Shown: in pieces, positions 55,575 through 64,000 of the stretch
Numbering within the stretch: position 1 is the first letter of the stretch
How the letters are laid out: each line of letters opens with the position of its first letter
Assembly (NCBI RefSeq): GCF_009377195.2
Contig: NZ_VJXX01000001.1
Coordinates: 310,001-374,000 of the forward strand
Reading direction: 5' to 3'
DNA: 64,000 nt
Source of the DNA: Arthrobacter bussei
GTDB taxonomy: Bacteria > Actinomycetota > Actinomycetes > Actinomycetales > Micrococcaceae
Notes under the pieces: generated by a model
The model's database searches: none
Told to the model about the DNA's origin: nothing
Seen by the model: only the letters and a program-made list of their open reading frames with translations
Translations under genes and position numbers: made by a program

Positions 55575-57086
55575 CTAGGTGGTCTCTCGCTGGACGTCCC
55601 TGCGGAACAGGTCCTCCTCGGTCTCGCCGCGGACGATCAGCCGGGCCGCGCCGTCGACGACCGCCACGACCGGAGGCCGCGCCAGGTAGTTGTAGTTGCT
55701 CGAGAGCACCCAGCAGTAAGCACCCGTTCCCGGCACGGCGAGGAGGTCACCGGCTCCGGTGTCCTCCGGGAGATAGACGTCCCGCACCACAATGTCACCG
55801 CTCTCGCAGTGTTTTCCAACCACGCGGGACAGGACGGGCTGCCCCTCGGGGGTCCGCGAGGCGAGGACGGCCGAGTAATCCGCGCCGTAGAGCACCGGAC
55901 GGGCGTTGTCGCTCATCCCGCCGTCCACCGACACATAGCGCCGCGGGTGCGTAACGGAGGTGTCCTGCACCACCTCGGAGCCGTTGGCCGCCGCGTCCAC
56001 GCGCACGGTCTTCGTGGTGCCCGCGGTGTAGAGGGTGAAGGTCGTCGGCCCCACGATGGCACGACCGGGCTCGATCGAGATCCGGGGTACGCGCAGGCCG
56101 AGTTCACGGCAGGTGGAACCGACGACGGCGGCCATCGCACGGGCGATCTCCGCCGCGGGCCGCGGCTGGTCGGCCTCGGTGTAGGCGATGCCGTAGCCGC
56201 CGCCGAGGTCCAGCTCGGGCAGCTCGACGCCGTGCCGGTCACGGACCCCGGCGAGGAAACCGAGCAGCCGTCGGGCCGCGAGCTCGAAGCCCTCCGGTTC
56301 GAAGATCTGCGAGCCGATGTGGCAGTGCACACCGAGGAGGTTGATGCCCGGATGGGCCAGGGCGTCGGCGACGGCCCGCGCGGCCGGGGAGGAACCGCCG
56401 TCGTCCTGTCCGTCCTGCTGCCCGGGCCCCTGCTCCGTGGTGAGCGAGAGCCCGAACTTCTGGTCCTCGTGGGCGGTGGCGATGAACTCGTGCGTGTGGG
56501 CGTGGACGCCGGGCGTCAGGCGGATCATCACATTGGCACGGCGACCGCGCTCGACGGCGAGGTCACCCACCAGGGCGACCTCCTGCAGGCTGTCGACGAC
56601 GATCCGGCCGAGGTCCGCGTCGATGGCCCGCGTGATCTCCGCGGCAGACTTGTTGTTCCCGTGGAGACCCAGGCGGTTCCCGGGCATGCCGGCGCGCAGG
56701 CCGACGGCGAGTTCGCCACCGGAGCAGGTGTCGAGGCCGAGCCCCTCCTCCCGCACCCAGTGGGCCACCTCGGTGCAGATGAAGGATTTGCCCGCGTAGA
56801 AGACGTCGACTCCCCCGCACAGATCGCGGAAGGCGTCGTCGAACGCGTCGCGGAAGGTGGCGGCCCGGGTGCGGAAGTCCCGCTCGGACATCACGAACAG
56901 CGGGGTGCCGAACTCGGCGGCGAGGTCGGCGACGGAGACGCCGTCGATCCGCAGGACGCCGTCGCTCCCGCGCTCGACGTCCTCGGCCCACAGCTTCGCG
57001 TCCAGCCGGGCAGGTTCCACCGGGACGGACAACCAGTCGGGCGCGAGGGGCGAGGGGCGGGTGGGGTCCACGACGGTCATGGTCAC
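55575..57086 (-). CDS. lysA: Diaminopimelate decarboxylase
   Basis: This 503-residue PLP enzyme makes lysine. PLP Lys in [14 protein letters not shown] and E-P-G-R-A-I-V-G are clear, with C-E-S-G-D in the C-terminal half. A low-complexity Gln/Asp/Gly insert (about 208-228) is unusual. GTG 57086 overlaps the argS stop by four bases (ATG 57080 also possible). Confidence 0.95.
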   Translation of the reverse strand: MTMTVVDPTRPSPLAPDWLSVPVEPARLDAKLWAEDVERGSDGVLRIDGVSVADLAAEFGTPLFVMSERDFRTRAATFRDAFDDAFRDLCGGVDVFYAGKSFICTEVAHWVREEGLGLDTCSGGELAVGLRAGMPGNRLGLHGNNKSAAEITRAIDADLGRIVVDSLQEVALVGDLAVERGRRANVMIRLTPGVHAHTHEFIATAHEDQKFGLSLTTEQGPGQQDGQDDGGSSPAARAVADALAHPGINLLGVHCHIGSQIFEPEGFELAARRLLGFLAGVRDRHGVELPELDLGGGYGIAYTEADQPRPAAEIARAMAAVVGSTCRELGLRVPRISIEPGRAIVGPTTFTLYTAGTTKTVRVDAAANGSEVVQDTSVTHPRRYVSVDGGMSDNARPVLYGADYSAVLASRTPEGQPVLSRVVGKHCESGDIVVRDVYLPEDTGAGDLLAVPGTGAYCWVLSSNYNYLARPPVVAVVDGAARLIVRGETEEDLFRRDVQRETT

Positions 57087-58732
57087 ATCCTCTCCGGTGC
57101 CGATACCCCGAGGAGGCCGAGGCCGTTCGCGAGGACCTGCTGCGTGGCGTTGTTCAGCCAGAGGCGCGAGCGGTGGACGTCCTCGACCGGCGCATCGCCC
57201 AGCGGGGACACGCGGCAGGCGTCGTACCAGCGGTGGTAGGTGCCGGCGATCACCTCGAGGTGGCGGGCCACGCGGTGCGGTTCGCGGAAGGTCGCGGACT
57301 GGGCGACGACGCCGGGGAACTGCCCGAGGGCCGCGAGCAGCGCCCCTTCCGTCGGGTGTGCCAGTGCTGCGGCGTCGAAGGAGCTGGTGTCCACACCGGC
57401 GGAGACGGCGTTGCGCGCCACGGCGTGCGTCCTGGCGTGGGCGTACTGCACGTAGAACACCGGGTTCTCGTTGGTGTGCCGGGTCAGGAGGTCCAGGTCG
57501 ATGTCGATGTTCGAATCGGCGGAGAAACGGGCCAGCGTGTAGCGCGCGGCGTCCACGCCGACCGCGTCCACGAGGTCTTCGAGCGTGACGACCGTGCCTG
57601 CGCGCTTCGACATGCGCACCGGTGCGCCGTCCTTCACGAGGTTCACCAGCTGGCCGATGAGGACCTCCACGGCGTCGGGATCATCACCCAGCGCAGCCGC
57701 CGCAGCTTTCAGGCGCGCCACGTACCCGTGGTGGTCCGCCCCGAGCATGATGATGTTGAGGTCGAATCCACGGTTCCGCTTGTTGACGAAGTACCCGATG
57801 TCACCGGCGATGTAGGCGGGCGCGCCGTTCGACTTGATCACCACGCGGTCCCGGTCGTCGCCGTAGTCGGTGGACCTCAGCCACCAGGCGCCGTCCTCGA
57901 GGAAGAGATTGCCGGACGCCTTGAGCTTGTCGAGGAGATCCTCGACGAAGTTGTTCTCGAACAGCGAGTGCTCGTGGAAGTACACGTCGAAGTCCACGCC
58001 GAAATCATGCAGGGACGCCTTGATGTCCGAGAACATGAGGTCCACGCCGATCTCCCTGAACCGCTCGACGGACGCTGGTCCGTCGAGGGCCAGCGCGTCG
58101 GGATCGGCGGCGAGGACACGCTGGGCTATGTCGACGATGTACTGGCCGCTGTAGCCGTCCTCCGGGGCCGGGTCCCCGGTGGCGGAGGCGTGGAGCGAGC
58201 GGGCGAAGCGGTCGATCTGCGCGCCGTGGTCGTTGAAGTAGTACTCGCGGGTGACCTCCGCACCCTGCGACAGCAGGATCCGTGCGAGTGCGTCACCGAC
58301 GGCCGCCCACCGGGTCCCTCCGATGTGAATGGGACCGGTGGGGTTGGCGGAGACGAATTCGAGGTTGATCTTCCGTCCCGCGAGCGCATCGTTGGTGCCG
58401 TAGGCCGGGCCCGCCTCGACGATGGTGCGGGCGAGCTCACCGGCGGCACCGGCGTCGAGCGTGATGTTGAGGAAGCCGGGACCGGCGATGTCGACGCTCT
58501 TGACACCCTCGATGCCCGCGAGGCGGTCGCTGAGCAGCTGTGCGAACTCCCGCGGGTTCATCCCGGCCTTCTTGCCGAGCTGCAGCGCGATGTTCGTGGC
58601 CCAGTCCCCGTGCTCCCGGTTCTTCGGTCGCTCCACCCGCACCTCGGACGGGAGGTCGATGGTGAGGTCACCGGCGTCGACGGCGGCCCTGAGGCAGGCG
58701 GAAATAGCGGAGGAGAGTTCTTCGGGAGTCAC
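57083..58732 (-). CDS. argS: Arginyl-tRNA synthetase
   Basis: This 549-residue class I synthetase charges tRNA-Arg. HIGH is H-I-G-G in [14 protein letters not shown] is M-S-K-R-A-G. The N-terminal Add1-type domain and C-terminal DALR anticodon domain complete the fold. GTG 58732 lies six bases after TATGCT. First gene of the argS-lysA-hom-thrC-thrB unit. Confidence 0.96.
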   Translation of the reverse strand: MTPEELSSAISACLRAAVDAGDLTIDLPSEVRVERPKNREHGDWATNIALQLGKKAGMNPREFAQLLSDRLAGIEGVKSVDIAGPGFLNITLDAGAAGELARTIVEAGPAYGTNDALAGRKINLEFVSANPTGPIHIGGTRWAAVGDALARILLSQGAEVTREYYFNDHGAQIDRFARSLHASATGDPAPEDGYSGQYIVDIAQRVLAADPDALALDGPASVERFREIGVDLMFSDIKASLHDFGVDFDVYFHEHSLFENNFVEDLLDKLKASGNLFLEDGAWWLRSTDYGDDRDRVVIKSNGAPAYIAGDIGYFVNKRNRGFDLNIIMLGADHHGYVARLKAAAAALGDDPDAVEVLIGQLVNLVKDGAPVRMSKRAGTVVTLEDLVDAVGVDAARYTLARFSADSNIDIDLDLLTRHTNENPVFYVQYAHARTHAVARNAVSAGVDTSSFDAAALAHPTEGALLAALGQFPGVVAQSATFREPHRVARHLEVIAGTYHRWYDACRVSPLGDAPVEDVHRSRLWLNNATQQVLANGLGLLGVSAPERM

Positions 58733-58744
58733 CCGTCAAGCATA
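58733..58744 (-). promoter_or_regulatory. -10 hexamer for leaderless argS operon
   Basis: TATGCT (58744-58739), six bases, GTG 58732. Confidence 0.6.
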
Positions 58745-58842
58745 GCCGCGGCACCCCGTCCGCCCTGATTCGCGTGACGCGGCGGACACCCCGGCGCAGG
58801 CGGGAATCCGCGCCACGGGTCTCCCGACCGGTACGGCGCCGG

Positions 58843-58848
58843 TACAGT
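58843..58848 (+). promoter_or_regulatory. Candidate -10 for the flavin cassette
   Basis: TACAGT about 135 bases upstream of the lipoprotein start; leaves a long leader with AGGAG near the start. Confidence 0.3.
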
Positions 58849-58981
58849 CCGGAAGGCCGGGAGAAACGAATGGATTCATGGGACGTTGGAATGCATCAGT
58901 GGCTTTCCTCGACGTCCACGCCTACCTCGGTGCGGAGCCCTTCCGCCCGGTCCCGCCACCGCGATCCACCAGGAGCACCCA

Positions 58982-59533
58982 GTGACCATGACAGGCCAGA
59001 CCGAAACACCCCTGATGACGGCGCCGGCGCGGGCCGCATTCCCCCTCCGCAAGCGGGTCCTGACGGCGCTCGCCGCCGTGTCCATCCTCGGTGCGGCCGG
59101 CTGCGCGGGCGCCGAGGCCGAGACCCCGGCCGCTGATGCTCCCGCGGCCGAAGCACCCGCTGCGGAATCGCCTGCAGCCGCCGCCACGGAGGCACCCGCA
59201 GCGGGGCCGACCGCGGAGGCTGCCGCCGGGGATCAGACCTACGAGGACGGCACCTACACCCAGACGGGCGGCTACCAGTCCCCCGCCGGCCCCGAGGAGG
59301 TCGGCGTGACCCTCACGCTTGCGGCCGACGTCGTGACGGCCGTCGAGGTGGAACCGATGCCGGACAACCCCACCACCACCATGTACCAGGAGCGTTTCGC
59401 CGGTGGTATCTCGGAGGCGATCGTCGGGAAGAAGCTCGACGAGCTCGCCGTGGACAAGGTCGCCGGGTCCTCCCTGACCAGCGGCGGCTTCAACGAAGCG
59501 GCCGACAAGATCAAGAGCGAAGCACAGCTGTAG
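58982..59533 (+). CDS. FMN-binding lipoprotein
   Basis: This 183-residue protein has a signal peptide and lipobox L-G-A-A-G-C (Cys41), an Ala/Pro/Glu linker (45-84) and an FMN-binding domain (about 86-183). The segment V-A-G-S-S-L-T-S-G-G-F (160-170) corresponds to the site where ApbE attaches FMN to Thr or Ser; Thr166 is the best candidate. AGGAG lies six bases before GTG 58982 (ATG 58988 also possible). The ApbE gene follows 11 bases after the stop. Confidence 0.85.
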   Translation: MTMTGQTETPLMTAPARAAFPLRKRVLTALAAVSILGAAGCAGAEAETPAADAPAAEAPAAESPAAAATEAPAAGPTAEAAAGDQTYEDGTYTQTGGYQSPAGPEEVGVTLTLAADVVTAVEVEPMPDNPTTTMYQERFAGGISEAIVGKKLDELAVDKVAGSSLTSGGFNEAADKIKSEAQL

Positions 59534-59544
59534 GGCGCAGCGGC

Positions 59545-60405
59545 GTGGAGTACTCCTTCAGCTTCGAGGCGATCGGCACGGGCTGGCGCGTGGACAGTGC
59601 CTCACCGCTACCGGCCGGCCAGAAGGCCGGCCTCCTTCGCATCGCCGAGGACTACGACGCGCTGTACTCCCGCTTCCGCGCCGACTCCGGCATCACCGCG
59701 CTGGCGGTCTCAGGGGGATCCCTCCCCCTGCCGGGGCACGGCGCCCGGCTCGGGCGCCTCCTGCGCACGCTGCACGACCTCACCGGCGGCGGCATGTCCC
59801 CCCTGGTCGGTGAGCGCCTCGCCGATCAGGGGTACGACGCCGGATACAGCTTCGTCCCCACGGTGGCGCCGGCGCCCGCGAGAGCCTGGGACGACCTCCT
59901 CGAGTGGACGGACGACGGTGTTAGCCTCTCGGCACCGGCGCTCCTCGATGTCGGCGCCGCAGGCAAGGGGCAACTCGTGGACCTGATGCTCGAGTACCTC
60001 CTCGCGGCCGGGCACGGGCACTTGATCGTCGACGCCAGCGGCGACATGCGACGAACCGGCAGCGGATCCATCACGGTTGCCCTCGAACACCCCTACGATC
60101 CGTCGTCGGTCATCGGCACGGTCGCACTCACCGAGGGCGCGCTCTGTGCCTCGGCGTCGAACCGCCGGGTCTGGGGTGACGGACTGCACCACGTCCTCGA
60201 CGCCCGCACGGGGCGCTGCGTCGACACGGTCGTCGCCACGTGGGTCCTCGCAGAGGACGCCATGACCGCCGACGGGCTGTGTACGGCCCTGTTCGTCGCC
60301 GACCCCGTGGACCTCGCCGGGTCCTTCGACTTCGACTTCGTCCTGATGTACTCCGACGGACGCGCCCGCTATTCCGCCCCACTCGCAGGAGCACTGTTCT
60401 CATGA
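59545..60405 (+). CDS. apbE: FAD:protein FMN transferase (ApbE)
   Basis: This 286-residue enzyme takes FMN from FAD and links it to Thr/Ser in target proteins. Segments D-V-G-A-A-G-K-G-Q-L-V-D, V-D-A-S-G-D-M and the Mg-linked D-A-M-T-A-D-G-L-C-T-A-L region match. No signal peptide is visible (starts GTG, E-Y-S-F-S-F), so it may act in the cytoplasm or be exported otherwise. ATGA overlap with the next gene. Confidence 0.9.
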   Translation: MEYSFSFEAIGTGWRVDSASPLPAGQKAGLLRIAEDYDALYSRFRADSGITALAVSGGSLPLPGHGARLGRLLRTLHDLTGGGMSPLVGERLADQGYDAGYSFVPTVAPAPARAWDDLLEWTDDGVSLSAPALLDVGAAGKGQLVDLMLEYLLAAGHGHLIVDASGDMRRTGSGSITVALEHPYDPSSVIGTVALTEGALCASASNRRVWGDGLHHVLDARTGRCVDTVVATWVLAEDAMTADGLCTALFVADPVDLAGSFDFDFVLMYSDGRARYSAPLAGALFS

Positions 60406-61913
60406 CCGCAGCACTCGACGGCCTGCTGGGCCGCATGACCATGTACCGCCTGACGCTGAGCCTGCTGCTCCTGCTGACCGTCGAGGCCCTCGTGCTCTCG
60501 CTGACCGGACTGCTCGCCTACACCCCGGCCGAGATCGGCGGCACCCTCGTGGCCGCCGTGGGAGGGACGATCATCGGGACGCGCCTCATGGCGCTCATCC
60601 TGCGCCTGCGCCCGCACGGCGACTCGTCGCTCATCACCGGGCTGATCGTCTTCCTCATCATGTTCCCCTCCAGCACTGCTGCGGGCCTCGGCGGAATCCT
60701 CACGGCGGGCGTCGCGGCCGGAGCGTCGAAGTTCCTCCTCGCCTTCCGCGGCCGCCACATCTTCAACCCCGCGGCCACCGGGGCCGTCGTCGCGACCCTG
60801 CTGGGTGTCGGCGCGGCGGCCTGGTGGGTGGCGAACGCGTACATGCTGCCCGTCGTCGCGATCGGCGCCGCCCTGCTGCTCTACCGGACGCGGAAGCTGT
60901 CCATGGGTGCGGTGTTCCTCGTCGTCGCCCTCGGGATCCTGCTCGTCGGCCTGGTGCAGGGTGGGCTGACCGCCGGCGCCGGCCTGCAGCTGGTCCTGAC
61001 GTCCTACCCGGTCCTGTTCCTGCTCGGCTTCATGATGACCGAGCCCCTGACGCTCCCCCCGCTGCGCTGGCAGCAATGCCTGTTCGCCGCGATCGTCGCC
61101 GCCGTCTTCGCCCTGCAGGTGTCCATCGGACCGGTGTTCCTCGGACCGGAGTTCGCGCTCGTCATCGGTAACGCCGTCGCGTTCCTCATGGGCCAGCGAC
61201 GCGGTGTCCGGCTCTCCTTCGCCGGGTCGCGGCAGCTGACGCCCACGAGCACCGAGCTCGTCTTCGCACCCGCCCGTCCCGTGCGCTTCACCGCGGGGCA
61301 GTACATGGAGCTGTCCATGCCGCACCGCGGAGCTGACAGCCGCGGCAGCCGCCGCGTCTTCAGCATCACGTCCGCACCCCAGCAGGCCGACGCCGTCACC
61401 TTCGGGTTGCGCACCACGGAGAAGGGGAGCTCCTTCAAGAAGGCCCTGCTCGACCTGCCGGAGGACGCGCACGTCACCGGGACCCTCGTGGGCGGCGACT
61501 TCCGCCTGCCGCGGGACCCGTCCGTCCCGCTCCTGCTGGCCGCCGGCGGCATCGGTGTCACCCCCTTCATCAGCCAGCTCAGGGACATCGCCGAACGCGG
61601 GGAGGACCGCGACGTCGTCCTCGTGTACGTGGTGCGCAGCACGGAGGAGATCGCCTTCCGGGACGAACTCGCCGGGCTCGGCACGCGCGTGGTGCTGTTC
61701 GTCCCCGCCGACGACGGCGCTCCCGCGGTGCCCGACACCTGGACCGTCGCGGGTAGCGGACTCTCCTCCGAGGAGCTGCTCGCAGCCGTCCCCGACCTCA
61801 AGCGACGCCGGGTCCTGGTCTCCGGCTCGCCGGCGTTCATCGGCGACCTCCGCCGGGTGGTCCGGTCGGCGGGTGTGTCACGCGTGCGGACGGACGCTTT
61901 CCTCGGCTATTGA
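60402..61913 (+). CDS. NqrB/RnfD-like membrane domain fused to a ferredoxin-reductase domain
   Basis: This 503-residue protein has about eight to ten membrane segments in residues 15-265, with G-R-H-I-F-N-P-A-A-T-G (117-127) and M-T-E-P-L-T-L-P-P (212-220) as in NqrB/RnfD. The S-G-A-T flavinylation site of those proteins is not seen. Residues ~270-503 are a ferredoxin-NADP reductase-like module: R-V-F-S (318-321, FAD) and A-A-G-G-I-G-V-T-P-F (380-389, NAD(P)). It can plausibly carry electrons from NAD(P)H across the membrane to the flavinylated lipoprotein. Confidence 0.85.
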   Translation: MTAALDGLLGRMTMYRLTLSLLLLLTVEALVLSLTGLLAYTPAEIGGTLVAAVGGTIIGTRLMALILRLRPHGDSSLITGLIVFLIMFPSSTAAGLGGILTAGVAAGASKFLLAFRGRHIFNPAATGAVVATLLGVGAAAWWVANAYMLPVVAIGAALLLYRTRKLSMGAVFLVVALGILLVGLVQGGLTAGAGLQLVLTSYPVLFLLGFMMTEPLTLPPLRWQQCLFAAIVAAVFALQVSIGPVFLGPEFALVIGNAVAFLMGQRRGVRLSFAGSRQLTPTSTELVFAPARPVRFTAGQYMELSMPHRGADSRGSRRVFSITSAPQQADAVTFGLRTTEKGSSFKKALLDLPEDAHVTGTLVGGDFRLPRDPSVPLLLAAGGIGVTPFISQLRDIAERGEDRDVVLVYVVRSTEEIAFRDELAGLGTRVVLFVPADDGAPAVPDTWTVAGSGLSSEELLAAVPDLKRRRVLVSGSPAFIGDLRRVVRSAGVSRVRTDAFLGY

Positions 61914-61914
61914 G

Positions 61915-61948
61915 GCGTGGGCGACCGGGGGCCCGCCCACGCGTTTTC
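61915..61948 (+). terminator. Rho-independent terminator of the flavin cassette
   Basis: An eight-bp perfect stem (61915-61922 with 61935-61942), GC-rich loop, then GTTTT. It lies just after the stop. Confidence 0.85.
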
Positions 61949-61967
61949 CGACGCAGGCGGCACCTGC

Positions 61968-61973
61968 TAAGCT
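61968..61973 (+). promoter_or_regulatory. -10 of tRNA-Arg gene
   Basis: TAAGCT about 38 bases before the tRNA; TTTTCC 18 bases upstream is a weak -35. Confidence 0.5.
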
Positions 61974-62010
61974 CGATGAGTCCCGCACGGGCACGGGAAA
62001 TCCCGTCTCC

Positions 62011-62083
62011 GCCTTCGTAGCTCAGGGGATAGAGCGTCTGCCTCCGGAGCAGAAGGTCGTAGGTTCGAATCCTATCGAGGGCA
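62011..62083 (+). tRNA. tRNA-Arg (CCG anticodon)
   Basis: A 73-base cloverleaf: acceptor GCCTTCG with CGAGGGC (one G-U), D arm GCTC...GAGC, anticodon stem TCTGC/GCAGA with loop C-T-C-C-G-G-A giving anticodon CCG, and T arm GTAGG-TTCGAAT-CCTAT. The CCA end is not encoded. It reads CGG codons. Confidence 0.96.
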
Positions 62084-62104
62084 CCCCGGGCTCCCACGGA
62101 GTCA

Positions 62105-62145
62105 AACCGCCGTCGGCCCACCGGGCCGGGGGCGGTTCTGCTTTT
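62105..62145 (+). terminator. Terminator after tRNA-Arg
   Basis: An AACCGCC...GGCGGTT stem with inner CGGCCC/GGGCCG pairs, then CTGCTTTT. Confidence 0.85.
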
Positions 62146-62147
62146 GG

Positions 62148-62153
62148 TAGGCT
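62148..62153 (+). promoter_or_regulatory. -10 of the DUF4129-MoxR operon
   Basis: TAGGCT at the terminator edge, about 50 bases before GTG 62204. Confidence 0.4.
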
Positions 62154-62203
62154 CCACTGGACGCGGCCCCGGGGCTGCACCAGCACCGACCGGCGGGGGA
62201 ATC

Positions 62204-62983
62204 GTGGGGACGAAGCGCAGGTCGCGGCATCCCCGTCTTCGCGTGGACGCGCCCGCCCTCCTCACCGTCCTCGTCCTCGTCCTCGCCGTGGCTGCCGCCG
62301 GCTTCATGGGCCGGCTGACTGCCGAGCCCGTCATCGACGCCCCCGTCGCCACCGCTACGCAGGAGAGCACTGCCGAACCGACGCCGATCGTGAGCGACGT
62401 CCCGGAACCCGTCCCGGACGCCGAGCGACTGGTCATCAGCGGCGACACCGCGGCGGGTGCGATCCTCCTCCTCGTCACGATCGGCCTCGCCCTCCTCGTC
62501 CGGCTGCTCCTGCGTATCGGGCAGCGCCCGGATCGCGACGGCAGCCCCGAGCCGACCGGCCTTCAGCAGGCCGGATCGCTCGCCCTCGTCGACGACGTGC
62601 TCCCTTCATGGACCGAGGACGCCGAACGTGCCCTCACGGGTAGTGCCGACACCTCGGACGCGGTGATCCGCTGCTGGCTCGCCTTCGAGGACCTGTGCGC
62701 GGCAGCGGGGGTGGTCCGCACTCCCGCGCAGACGACCTCCGACTTCGCCGCCACCGCCGCGTCCGCCCTCGATCTTCCACCCCGGCCGCTCACCGCCCTG
62801 AACCGTCTCTACCAGCGGGCCAGGTTCGGCGTGTCGGGTCCGCCCCTCCACGCCACCGCCCCCGGGACGACGACTCGCAGCGCGGCGGGCGGGCACCTCG
62901 ACGCCGCGGACCGCGAGATGGCGCTGGCCGGCGTCCGGGCACTGTCCGCCGCCGTCGCAGCTCGCACCGGTACTGCGCAGTGA
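62204..62983 (+). CDS. DUF4129 domain membrane protein
   Basis: This 259-residue protein has membrane segments near 16-37 and 82-105, then a cytoplasmic DUF4129 domain (about 125-225, S-D-A-V-I-R-C-W-L-A-F-E-D). DUF4129 proteins occur with MoxR ATPases, DUF58 and transglutaminase-like genes. GTG 62204 has GGGGGA three bases upstream. GTGA overlap with the next gene. Confidence 0.8.
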   Translation: MGTKRRSRHPRLRVDAPALLTVLVLVLAVAAAGFMGRLTAEPVIDAPVATATQESTAEPTPIVSDVPEPVPDAERLVISGDTAAGAILLLVTIGLALLVRLLLRIGQRPDRDGSPEPTGLQQAGSLALVDDVLPSWTEDAERALTGSADTSDAVIRCWLAFEDLCAAAGVVRTPAQTTSDFAATAASALDLPPRPLTALNRLYQRARFGVSGPPLHATAPGTTTRSAAGGHLDAADREMALAGVRALSAAVAARTGTAQ

Positions 62984-63456
62984 AGCGCTCGGCCTGGGCG
63001 GTCACGGCTGTCCTCGTGGTCCTCGCGGTCGTCTCCGCCTGGTTCTTCGGGCTCGATGCCCGGCACGCCGTGGTGCTGGTCGGCGCGGCCTTCGCGGCAG
63101 GCATCGCCAACGGCCTCCTCGAGGCGGTCGACGTCTCCCGGGCCCGGCTGATGCCGCTGCCCGTCCCCGTCCGTGGCCTCGCGGAGATCCAGGCGCTGGA
63201 GTTCTCGCTCTCCTCGGCGGACCCCGGGATGCGTGCCGTCCTCGAGGTCCACGGGCTGGCCGTCGACGCCGCCCGTGCCCGCCCCGACGTTCCGCGGAGC
63301 CCGTCCTTCGACGCCTTCGTCGCGCAGTCCCAGCCGGCACCCCTCGACCACCGCACCCTGCGCTCCCTCGCCGACGAGCTGGAGCGGATCGTCCTCACGC
63401 CGGGTGCCACGGATGCCGCGCCGTCGCCCTCGAACAACTCCCAGGAGACCCGATGA
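62980..63456 (+). CDS. Small membrane protein of the MoxR operon
   Basis: This 158-residue protein has two N-terminal membrane segments (about 5-20 and 27-47) and a hydrophilic, acidic C-terminal half. No known family recognised. GTGA overlap upstream and ATGA overlap with the moxR-like gene downstream bind it into the operon. Confidence 0.7.
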   Translation: MKRSAWAVTAVLVVLAVVSAWFFGLDARHAVVLVGAAFAAGIANGLLEAVDVSRARLMPLPVPVRGLAEIQALEFSLSSADPGMRAVLEVHGLAVDAARARPDVPRSPSFDAFVAQSQPAPLDHRTLRSLADELERIVLTPGATDAAPSPSNNSQETR

Positions 63457-64000
63457 CCGCAGCAGACACCGCCCGCAGTTCCGGAGACCACGGAAGCCGC
63501 ATCGGCGCCGACGAGGCAGCCCGCATCGGCGCGCAGATCATCGAGCGCACGGCCACCGTCGTCGTCGGCGCCGCGGGCGCCCTGCGCCTGGCCCTCGCGG
63601 CGGTCCTCGCGGGCGGGCACGTCCTGTTCGAGGACCTGCCCGGACTCGGCAAGACCCTCGCGGCGAAGACCCTCGCGCAGGCGCTCGGCCTCGACTTCCG
63701 GCGCCTCCAGTTCACGCCGGACCTGCTGCCCTCGGACGTCACCGGTTCGTCGATCTTCAACCCGGCCACCCGCGAGTTCGAGTTCCGGGCGGGGCCCATC
63801 TTCGCGGGGCTGTTCCTCGCCGACGAGATCAATCGGACCTCGCCGAAGACGCAGTCGGCCCTGCTGGAGGCCATGGCGGAGGCACAGGTCTCGGCCGAGG
63901 GCACCACCCTCCCGCTGCGACGCCCGTTCCATGTCTTCGCGACGTCCAACCCCATCGAGTTCGAGGGCACCTACCCCCTGCCCGAGGCACAGCTGGACCG
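63453..64000 (+). CDS. MoxR-family AAA+ ATPase, 3' end outside window
   Basis: The first 182 residues are visible. Walker A G-L-G-K-T-L-A, Walker B L-F-L-A-D-E-I-N-R and sensor 1 A-T-S-N-P-I-E-F-E-G-T-Y-P-L-P-E-A-Q are intact. MoxR proteins are chaperone-like and act with von Willebrand-type metal proteins usually encoded next; those would lie beyond the window. Confidence 0.93.
   Translation, partial: MTAADTARSSGDHGSRIGADEAARIGAQIIERTATVVVGAAGALRLALAAVLAGGHVLFEDLPGLGKTLAAKTLAQALGLDFRRLQFTPDLLPSDVTGSSIFNPATREFEFRAGPIFAGLFLADEINRTSPKTQSALLEAMAEAQVSAEGTTLPLRRPFHVFATSNPIEFEGTYPLPEAQLD

Overview
The window is a high-GC actinobacterial chromosome segment. It most resembles Micrococcaceae (Arthrobacter in the broad sense). 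This is inferred from very GC-rich wobble positions, frequent GTG starts, ATGA/GTGA gene overlaps, NucS in place of a MutS-type repair gene, DUF2550, DUF3039 and DUF6318 genes, and a 13E12/DUF222 HNH protein. Two blocks keep gene orders I recognise from mycobacteria. One is clpS, DUF2017, murI, metallo-hydrolase, rph, rdgB (6.2-10.4 kb). The other is argS, lysA, hom, thrC, thrB, rho, prfA, prmC, tsaC, wecA-like, the atp genes and DUF2550 (31.6-58.7 kb, minus strand).

Layout. 0-6 kb: a partial aquaporin, a divergent ADP-ribosylglycohydrolase-like gene whose 3' end is repeated in tandem downstream, an SDR oxidoreductase, a DnaQ-BRCT exonuclease, an acetyltransferase and a DedA membrane protein. 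6-12.5 kb: rdgB, rph, a metallo-hydrolase, murI, DUF2017 and clpS, then pncB-pncA on the other strand with a clear terminator. 12.7-20.1 kb: a helicase coupled to an MFS exporter, DUF3039, then an accessory stretch (13E12 HNH protein, PKD secreted protein, DUF6318 lipoprotein) containing a sharp low-GC patch. 20.2-31.6 kb: an ABC exporter, an old-yellow-enzyme reductase, a CnoX-like protein without its CxxC, a large membrane-anchored protein, an AI-2E family permease, a hydrolase, a zinc-ribbon protein, nucS and nagA. 31.6-40.2 kb: DUF2550 and the complete F0F1 ATP synthase cluster. 40.4-47.4 kb: envelope-polysaccharide genes (polyprenyl-phosphate sugar transferase, FlaA1/CapD-type epimerase-dehydratase, two GT2 glycosyltransferases, an NAD-dependent epimerase) placed around tsaC. 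47.4-58.7 kb: prmC, prfA, rho and the threonine/lysine pathway under argS. 58.9-61.9 kb: a three-gene FMN-lipoprotein / ApbE / NqrB-like-plus-flavodoxin-reductase cassette. 62.0 kb: tRNA-Arg(CCG). 62.2-64 kb: the start of a DUF4129-MoxR operon that runs off the window.

Functionally most of the window is housekeeping: energy conversion, amino-acid synthesis, translation termination and tRNA modification, NAD salvage, nucleotide-pool cleaning and peptidoglycan precursors. The two points I find most interesting are these. First, the compact flavin electron-transfer cassette: the membrane protein is one NqrB/RnfD-like plus ferredoxin-reductase fusion with no visible S-G-A-T flavinylation site, so the separate lipoprotein is the only apparent ApbE target. 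Second, a recurrent promoter geometry in which a TANNNT hexamer ends 6 or 7 bases before the start codon. At least twelve genes here show it, implying leaderless transcripts; in one case the hexamer includes the stop codon of atpC. Start codons were set by hand from overlaps, ribosome-binding sites and this promoter geometry; no database search was run.
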